A stretch of 64,000 nt of DNA from Merdibacter massiliensis (GTDB lineage: Bacteria; Bacillota_I; Bacilli_A; Erysipelotrichales; Erysipelotrichaceae), in NCBI RefSeq assembly GCF_900155395.1, contig NZ_LT699726.1, positions 62,001 to 126,000 of the forward strand, in the 5' to 3' direction. Position 1 is the first letter of the stretch; every line of letters begins with the position of its first letter. A model generated the notes under the pieces. The model made no database searches, was not told the origin of the DNA, and saw only the letters and a program-made list of their open reading frames with translations. Positions 58,687 to 64,000 of the stretch are shown here, in pieces. The translations under genes and the position numbers were made by a program.

Positions 58687-59451
58687 ATGACACCAGAACA
58701 GCTGTTAAAACTCAGTTCAAAAGCTGGCAAGATTTTACTTGAGAGCGGGGCAGAAATCCAAAGAACAGAAGATACGATCTGTCGTTTATGTGAAGCATTT
58801 GGTGTAGACGAAGCAAGCGCATTTGTGATCCCTACCGGAATGTTTCTATCCTTTTCCTACCAGGGAAACACATATTCAAAGATCATGCGTATTCGAAGCA
58901 GCTCATTAAATCTAGAGAAGATCAATCTCGTAAATGAATTATCTAGACGATGTGAACGAAATGTGCCTTTCATCGAGGAAGCTTTGGATGAACTGGATCG
59001 CATCGAACACGCACAAGAATATAGCTGGCGCATTCTTCGCATAGCAGGAGGCATGATTGCGGCATTCTTTACAATTTATTTTGGCGGTGGTCCAATGGAT
59101 GCTTGTTTTGCATTTTTTATTGGATGTTTAACACAATATTGTGTACAAGTTTTTGAATACCACCAGATCAATTTCATCGTAAAGATCACTTGTACAAGCG
59201 TTGTATTGACTTTTGTCGCATTGATCTTACAAACATTTGGTCTGATTCACAATCTGGATAGTGCGATCATTGGATCTTTGATGCTCCTAGTACCGGGTCT
59301 TGCCATTACAAACGCTGTACGCGATTCTATCGGCGGCGATTTATTGGCAGGTATCATTCGCGCCATTGAAGCTTGTCTGATTGCCATTGCGATTGCCTTA
59401 GGTGCCGGTATCACTATGAGTATCTGGCTTCCATTATTTGGAGGTGCCTAA
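58687..59451 (+). CDS. Threonine/serine exporter, ThrE N-terminal half
   Basis: A 254-residue membrane protein, one half of a split ThrE-type exporter. The N-terminal part has the conserved LLESGAEIQRTEDTICRLCE and PTGMFLSF, followed by five membrane segments. AAAGGAG precedes the ATG. The partner half begins three bases after its stop. It probably exports Thr or Ser or a similar compound. A shift in regulation with the patatin is possible, since the three genes are closely spaced. Confidence 0.88.
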   Translation: MTPEQLLKLSSKAGKILLESGAEIQRTEDTICRLCEAFGVDEASAFVIPTGMFLSFSYQGNTYSKIMRIRSSSLNLEKINLVNELSRRCERNVPFIEEALDELDRIEHAQEYSWRILRIAGGMIAAFFTIYFGGGPMDACFAFFIGCLTQYCVQVFEYHQINFIVKITCTSVVLTFVALILQTFGLIHNLDSAIIGSLMLLVPGLAITNAVRDSIGGDLLAGIIRAIEACLIAIAIALGAGITMSIWLPLFGGA

Positions 59452-59453
59452 TT

Positions 59454-59903
59454 ATGTTTTTAAAAATTTTCAGCGCATTGTTCGCAACGATCTTTATTGC
59501 GATCCTGTTTCAAGTGCGCAAAGAAAACGTTCTGATCACAGCTATCGGCGGAGGGCTTGGTTCTTTGGTAAATGAATGCATGCTGGCCCTTGGCTGCAGT
59601 GCCTTTGTCGCAGTATTTATAGCTTCTATCGCAATCGCTTTCTATAGCGAGATCATGGCACGGGTGCGTAAAGCCACTGTTCCTACTTTTTTGATCAGTG
59701 CCTTATTCCCATTGGTTCCTGGTGCGGGCATGTACTATACTATGCTGTATATCGTACACAACGATCTCGATGCTGCGCTTAGTACAGGCATCAATACGTT
59801 AAGTACCGCCGCTTTGATGGCATTAGGCATCTTATTTGTTTCGACCCTATCCCGCATTTTATTTCGGACAAAAAACTTATCTAATCATAAAAATATTGTC
59901 TAA
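59454..59903 (+). CDS. Threonine/serine exporter, ThrE C-terminal half (DUF3815)
   Basis: A 149-residue membrane protein with about four segments, containing RKENVLITAIGGGLG and ALFPLVPGAGMYYTML, typical of the ThrE second half. The start at 59,454 (MFLKIFSALF) is preceded by GGAGGTGCC. A frame from 59,373 overlaps the first half in another phase and is not coding. The two halves are expected to form one transporter. Confidence 0.86.
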   Translation: MFLKIFSALFATIFIAILFQVRKENVLITAIGGGLGSLVNECMLALGCSAFVAVFIASIAIAFYSEIMARVRKATVPTFLISALFPLVPGAGMYYTMLYIVHNDLDAALSTGINTLSTAALMALGILFVSTLSRILFRTKNLSNHKNIV

Positions 59904-59912
59904 AAATAAAAG

Positions 59913-59969
59913 AGACAGAAATTTTTTTCTATTGCTTCTAGATCATAGAAACATGAAAACATTCTGTCT
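59913..59969. terminator. Convergent terminator hairpin
   Basis: AGACAGAA (59,913-59,920) pairs with TTCTGTCT (59,962-59,969), with further A-T pairing inside, followed by TTTTCTT on plus. It separates the ThrE genes from the convergent FemABX gene. Confidence 0.65.
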
Positions 59970-60007
59970 TTTCTTATGTAATCATTTTGAGAAAATACAT
60001 CTTTGCA

Positions 60008-61276
60008 TTAGGCACGAGTGATCTTATCCTTCATTTTGTGTAATGATTGGTACAGCCAGTAAATCTTTGGTGCAATGTTGCATTGAAAATCTCCTAACAG
60101 CTCAACGACGTCTGCATGAAATCCGCGTTTAAACAAGTACACACCATATTCCTCGCTATTTTCATCAAAGGTTCCGCTGATGCCATAAAAATTATATCTA
60201 GGGATCCCCTTCTGAATTGCATATCGGATAATTTCCCATTGAATTGCATAAGATCCTTTAAAGCGTTTAAAAGTATCATCACTGCCGCTAAACAAATAAA
60301 CGATTTCCATCGGATAAATAACAAACAATGCTGCAGCCAAAGGAATTTCTTTTCCATATTTTTCTTTTAACTCAATAGCTTCTTTCACTCTTTTTTCATG
60401 TGCAGCAATCAAATCACGTGTAGAGCGAAGACGGCGTTCATTTTTCTGTGACTGCGGATTTTCTGCGAGCAATGCGCATAATTCTTCTTCTTTCTTTTTT
60501 AACTCTACAAGATCTTTTTCATTTCTATCACGATAATCTTCTGTATCTAAATAAGCATATAGAACTTTTTTATGTTCTTTGAATTCTTTATAAAAATATT
60601 GATAATATGCCACATCCGGATTTTGAAAATGTCGGCGATTTCCTGTTAAATTGACCATATGGTATAAAATATCCAGCTCCTCATAAGCAAGCTCTCTTAC
60701 TTTTACACCAGTTTTTATCGTATTATTTACATTCTGCCGGGTTTGACTGTGCATTTGCTTCAAAACGTCTGCGTCTTTTTTTCCTGTTAATGGCAAGACG
60801 GATATCCAACGCGGTTCATAATTATTATCAATTTCTGTACGGAAACCAAGATGATGAAAACCATATGACTGCAACAATTGAATCAGATCATCTCTTTTTG
60901 GTGTGCCTTGTTCCACGCTTCCATCCGGCAAATGTTTTTGATATTCTGCATATGGATCCATACGAACATACATACATTTATTTCTTTTTAAATATTTACG
61001 CAGTTCTGATAAAAAAAACTGGAGCAGATCTGTATTATCATAATCGATCAAGAAACCGCGCAGAATCATATAGACACGATAACCTAAAAACACTTTTTGT
61101 GAGTGTAAGGATGCAGCTGCTATTATACGATCATTTTCTTCTACACCGACATACTCTATTTTCCATCCTTTATCCTGGCGCATATGTGCCATTTCTACTG
61201 ATTGCCAGAAATTAGCTTTTGGATAGTTATTGAAAAAATCAGTATATTTTTTTTCAGTTAATTCCACAAATTGCAT
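60008..61276 (-). CDS. FemABX-type peptidoglycan bridge aminoacyltransferase
   Basis: A 422-residue enzyme that transfers an amino acid from tRNA to lipid II or peptidoglycan stem peptide (cross-bridge). Two GNAT-like halves are separated by a charged coiled coil (about residues 245-315, RDRNEKDLVELKKKEEE), which in FemA-type enzymes is the tRNA-binding arm. Typical sequences are FWQSVEMAHMR, YVRMDPY, and RYNFYGISGTF. It indicates a wall with an interpeptide bridge. The amino acid added is not determinable. A weak AGGAGG site lies upstream. Confidence 0.9.
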   Translation of the reverse strand: MQFVELTEKKYTDFFNNYPKANFWQSVEMAHMRQDKGWKIEYVGVEENDRIIAAASLHSQKVFLGYRVYMILRGFLIDYDNTDLLQFFLSELRKYLKRNKCMYVRMDPYAEYQKHLPDGSVEQGTPKRDDLIQLLQSYGFHHLGFRTEIDNNYEPRWISVLPLTGKKDADVLKQMHSQTRQNVNNTIKTGVKVRELAYEELDILYHMVNLTGNRRHFQNPDVAYYQYFYKEFKEHKKVLYAYLDTEDYRDRNEKDLVELKKKEEELCALLAENPQSQKNERRLRSTRDLIAAHEKRVKEAIELKEKYGKEIPLAAALFVIYPMEIVYLFSGSDDTFKRFKGSYAIQWEIIRYAIQKGIPRYNFYGISGTFDENSEEYGVYLFKRGFHADVVELLGDFQCNIAPKIYWLYQSLHKMKDKITRA

Positions 61277-61446
61277 AACGGCCTCCTAAAAAGCGAATTT
61301 TCTTTTTACCTATTTCTTTTATTTTAACACATAATCTATATGATAATCGTTTTTAACAACAAATGCAATTAAAATTAGAGCAATACAAACGGCATATGGT
61401 CCCAATAGATGAAAGAGGCTGTAACGAATAAGGAATAGCCAAAAAT

Positions 61447-61496
61447 AAAAAATGCATCTAATCTCGAAAGAGAAAGGATGCATTTTTTGGTATAAT
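61447..61496 (+). promoter_or_regulatory. Hairpin and promoter at the IS1182 left end
   Basis: Perfect 12-bp stem AAAAAATGCATC/GATGCATTTTTT (61,447-61,458 and 61,477-61,488) with T run, then an extended -10 TGGTATAAT (TATAAT at 61,491-61,496). The hairpin would stop transcription entering from outside, while the promoter would make a transcript starting at or near the transposase ATG (leaderless). Confidence 0.7.
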
Positions 61497-61502
61497 TTAG
61501 CT

Positions 61503-63086
61503 ATGAAAAACATCGAAGTGTTAGAGCTAAATCATTCCTATTTGAGCAATAGGAATTATACCGCATTTCAGATGATTTTACCACTGGATTGTGAAAAAAA
61601 GATCGATTCTTCTGATCCGGTGTACAGTTTTCTTGAAGTGATGGAAGGAGTCAACTGGAACAAATATCTTGATCACCCTGCTCACAGAGGGCGTGAAGAA
61701 TATAATCCCTTCAAGATGATCAAAGTCATCCTGTTTGCGTTCATGAATCATATTTATAGTCTAAGAGATATTGAAAAAAGCTGTAGAACAGACATCCGTT
61801 TCATGTTCTTGATGCAGGAGGAAACGCCAAGTCACATGGCATTTCATCGTTTCATCCAAAAGTATTTAAAATATGACATCCAATTCATTTTTAGAGATAT
61901 ATTTGAATCAATTGAGATATTAGATCCGTCAATTGATCATGATACGGTTTATATTGATGGAACCAAGCTTGAGGCCAATGCCAACAAGTTTACTTTCATC
62001 TGGAAAAAGACCGCAATCAAAACAAGAGATAAAATATTCACTCGATTAAACGAATGGGTCAAGAAACTGGGTGATCGTATTGAAGCATCTCAAAAAGAGG
62101 AGTGGACAATAAAAGACATAGAGAATATGGCTAACCAAATTTTTCATATCGTTGAACAAGAGGGAATCACTTTCATTTATGGAAAAGGTAAGCGAAAAAG
62201 CCAGATTCAGCGTTATTATGATGAATTGATGAAATACAAAGAAACACTGCAAAACTGTTTGGAAAGAATTGAACTATGCGGACCTGACAGAAACAGCTGT
62301 TCGAAAACAGACCACGATGCAACGATGATGCACATGAAAGAGGACCATTACATGAAGACAGGAATCTTCAAGGCAGGATACAATGCACAGATAGCAGTAA
62401 GCAGCGAATATATCCAATTGGCTTGTATCTATCAGGATAGAACCGATCAAAAGACATTTATCAAATTTCTTGAAACATTCAGAGCACTTTATAACAGGAT
62501 GCCTAAAACAGTAGCAGCGGATGCAGGATATGGATCCTATGATAATTATTTCTTCTGTTTAGAAAATGATATGGAAGCCTATATCAAATATATGATGTAT
62601 TCAAAAGAAAAAGAAACGAGCTACAAGAAAAAAACATTCATCAAATCAAACTGGAACAGAAATGGAAATGGAAGATATATCTGCCCGGCAGGACATGAAT
62701 TTGGCTGTATCAATGAAACGGTTGATAAGAGAAGCAAATATTATCGAATCAATCAAACGCACAGTTGTGGCAAATGCACGGATTGCCCACTCAAATCTCA
62801 ATGTACGAAAGCCAAGGGAGATCGAACGATAAGCGTGAATCCGATACTTGAGGAGTTTGAAAGAACAGCGAGAAAAAAACTAAATAGCGAAGAAGGAATC
62901 CATCATCGAGTGCAAAGATCCATACAAAGCGAAGGAGCATTTGGAGTGATAAAAGAAGATTATGCTTATGACAGATTACATAGGAGAAGCATCAAAAATG
63001 TAGAAATGGAGTTCCTGTTGGTGTGCGTAGGCTTTAATCTGATGAAATATCATAACAAAAAAACAAGAAAAAAAGCACAAGCATAA
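61503..63086 (+). CDS. IS1182-family transposase
   Basis: A 527-residue DDE transposase. The catalytic Asp is in VYIDGTKLEANANK, the second in AADAGYGS and the Glu in IQSEGAFGVIKEDY. A Cys cluster (CGKCTDCPLKSQC) is near the C-terminus. The ATG at 61,503 is only seven bases after the -10 box and lacks a ribosome-binding site, so translation is probably leaderless. The 17 upstream codons in the same frame lie in the hairpin and promoter and are not coding. Confidence 0.93.
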   Translation: MKNIEVLELNHSYLSNRNYTAFQMILPLDCEKKIDSSDPVYSFLEVMEGVNWNKYLDHPAHRGREEYNPFKMIKVILFAFMNHIYSLRDIEKSCRTDIRFMFLMQEETPSHMAFHRFIQKYLKYDIQFIFRDIFESIEILDPSIDHDTVYIDGTKLEANANKFTFIWKKTAIKTRDKIFTRLNEWVKKLGDRIEASQKEEWTIKDIENMANQIFHIVEQEGITFIYGKGKRKSQIQRYYDELMKYKETLQNCLERIELCGPDRNSCSKTDHDATMMHMKEDHYMKTGIFKAGYNAQIAVSSEYIQLACIYQDRTDQKTFIKFLETFRALYNRMPKTVAADAGYGSYDNYFFCLENDMEAYIKYMMYSKEKETSYKKKTFIKSNWNRNGNGRYICPAGHEFGCINETVDKRSKYYRINQTHSCGKCTDCPLKSQCTKAKGDRTISVNPILEEFERTARKKLNSEEGIHHRVQRSIQSEGAFGVIKEDYAYDRLHRRSIKNVEMEFLLVCVGFNLMKYHNKKTRKKAQA

Positions 63087-63250
63087 ATAATGTTGATGGG
63101 TTTTCCACAATAGGTGTTTTCATAATGCCAAAAAACAGGGATAATTGGGAGAATTGAAACAATTTCAAAGTAAAGAAAAGAAAAAAGAGGTCGTAACCTC
63201 AATAGACAGATTCGTTTAATTAAAATCTTCTATTTCGTTACAGCCTCTTA

Positions 63251-63937
63251 TTAAATTTTTACGATATTTCCTTTTTTATCTGCCAAGATAACACTCATAT
63301 GCAGACGCTCTTTTACATTTTGCGGAATTTCTTGCCATTGTCGCCGGTAAGAAGGAGAATCGTTGAACGCTATGCTATAATCTGCGTTTTCATCATCCAT
63401 CTGTCGAATAATTTCACTTAATTTTACAGGCAAAGGCTGTTTTCTTCCACGTTTGATTCCCTGCACATTGATGATCCACCGTTTCTGATCATGATGTGCG
63501 CGAATAATTCCTTTTTCTTCTGTATACTCCCATCCATGTTCACTCAACCATGACTTCAATATGGCACATAAATCCTGTGTAGAATGTTTCAGCTTCGCTT
63601 TACGAGTAACCGCTTTTTCTTCTTCACTTTTTGCTGGACGTCCTCTTTTTTTATCTGGATAAAGACGGTCTCTTCCTTGTATTTCCTTTACATAAAATCG
63701 AATTGTTAAATGTGAACCAAATCCTGTTGCCCCTTTTGGGTGTTCCAAGATTTCATCACCTACCAGCATTTGTTTATACATCGCTTGACAGCACGTTGGC
63801 ATAGTGGCATGATTAGGCGATATTTCTTGATGTAATTGCTTGGAACTGATATCAATAAATTCTTCTCCCTGATCATGTGCGCTTTCTTTCTTTTTTGACA
63901 ATTCCTCCATATAATCCTTGATTCCCGGTCCCTTCAT
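63251..63937 (-). CDS. Hypothetical protein, 228 residues, AT-hook-like basic segment
   Basis: I do not recognise this protein. It is mostly hydrophilic, with an acidic N-terminus, a basic KKRGRPAKS stretch (AT-hook-like, about residue 95), and a C-terminal half with strand-rich patterns (RWIINVQGIKRGRKQPLP). No membrane segment. The start at 63,937 is preceded by AAGGAAGG. Its stop abuts the IS1182 right inverted repeat, so its 3' untranslated region was interrupted. A DNA-binding role is possible from the basic segment alone. Confidence 0.6.
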   Translation of the reverse strand: MKGPGIKDYMEELSKKKESAHDQGEEFIDISSKQLHQEISPNHATMPTCCQAMYKQMLVGDEILEHPKGATGFGSHLTIRFYVKEIQGRDRLYPDKKRGRPAKSEEEKAVTRKAKLKHSTQDLCAILKSWLSEHGWEYTEEKGIIRAHHDQKRWIINVQGIKRGRKQPLPVKLSEIIRQMDDENADYSIAFNDSPSYRRQWQEIPQNVKERLHMSVILADKKGNIVKI

Positions 63938-64000
63938 TCGTAAACACCTTCCTTTTATGGTTACATTGTAAAGGTTTCACTTTGTCGAAAACGCTCAGAA

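Larger units (their letters stand above)
61413..63249 (+). mobile_element. IS1182-family insertion sequence, 1.8 kb
   Basis: 16-bp perfect terminal inverted repeats AAGAGGCTGTAACGAA at 61,413-61,428 and 63,234-63,249 bracket one transposase gene. No clear target duplication was seen, and the exact outer edge may be two bases inside. The right end lies one base from the stop codon of the neighbouring minus-strand gene. A terminator-type hairpin lies just inside the left end. The transposase looks intact. Confidence 0.85.

Overview
The window joins two kinds of DNA. Bases 1 to about 38,980 are GC-rich, read almost entirely on the minus strand, and carry a nearly complete conjugation module: VirB4, VirB6, PrgI and VirD4-like proteins, a relaxase with accessory protein, a primase, a very large methylase-helicase, ParA/ParB, a peptidoglycan hydrolase, a sortase and a giant thioester/Cna-B adhesin. 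Gene content and order match the Tn1549/CTn4 family of integrative and conjugative elements (ICEs) of gut Bacillota. No integrase is visible, so the element continues left of base 1. Bases from about 38,980 to 64,000 are AT-rich, with ordinary chromosomal genes on both strands (metG with a T-box, an amino-acid permease, an ABC operon, hsp20 with CIRCE, fhs, purD, darA, a split ThrE exporter, a FemABX-family enzyme). This suggests a low-GC, Gram-positive gut Bacillota, possibly Erysipelotrichia. That taxon is inference from gene style, not a marker-gene call.

ICE layout, left to right (transcription runs right to left): an ECF-transporter cassette under a TetR repressor with a 14-bp-arm palindromic operator (1-1,930); a truncated tnpV (1,995-2,264); the transfer operon (2,316-17,220), from primase through mobilisation genes and the mating channel to cell-wall hydrolase and sortase; two terminator-like hairpins (17,226-17,343); a monocistronic gene; the 3,209-residue helicase-methylase (18,101-27,730), which contains a complete tnpV in another frame; eight short, mostly overlapping genes of unknown function (27,749-31,605); the adhesin (31,792-36,021); parB and parA; a small gene paralogous to one beside virD4; and a tandem-HTH XRE regulator. 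The ICE seems to end inside an IS200-like tnpA, of which only the first 20 or so codons remain. An IS3-family element sits in the remaining IS200 leader.

The most unusual observations are: (1) tnpV nested in the helicase gene with its own Shine-Dalgarno sequence and candidate promoter; (2) a 13-base motif present three times, each time next to the -35 box of a candidate promoter, one of them that of the nested tnpV; (3) a 23-bp hairpin whose T tract abuts the ATG of the first transfer gene, suggesting control by read-through or antitermination; (4) three closely spaced hairpins upstream of the mobilisation genes, a candidate oriT; (5) a chromosomal ABC operon with a cytoplasmic alkaline-phosphatase-superfamily hydrolase and an RDD-PHP fusion protein.

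All start choices, motifs and hairpins were read by eye. Family names are from recall of protein families and were not searched.
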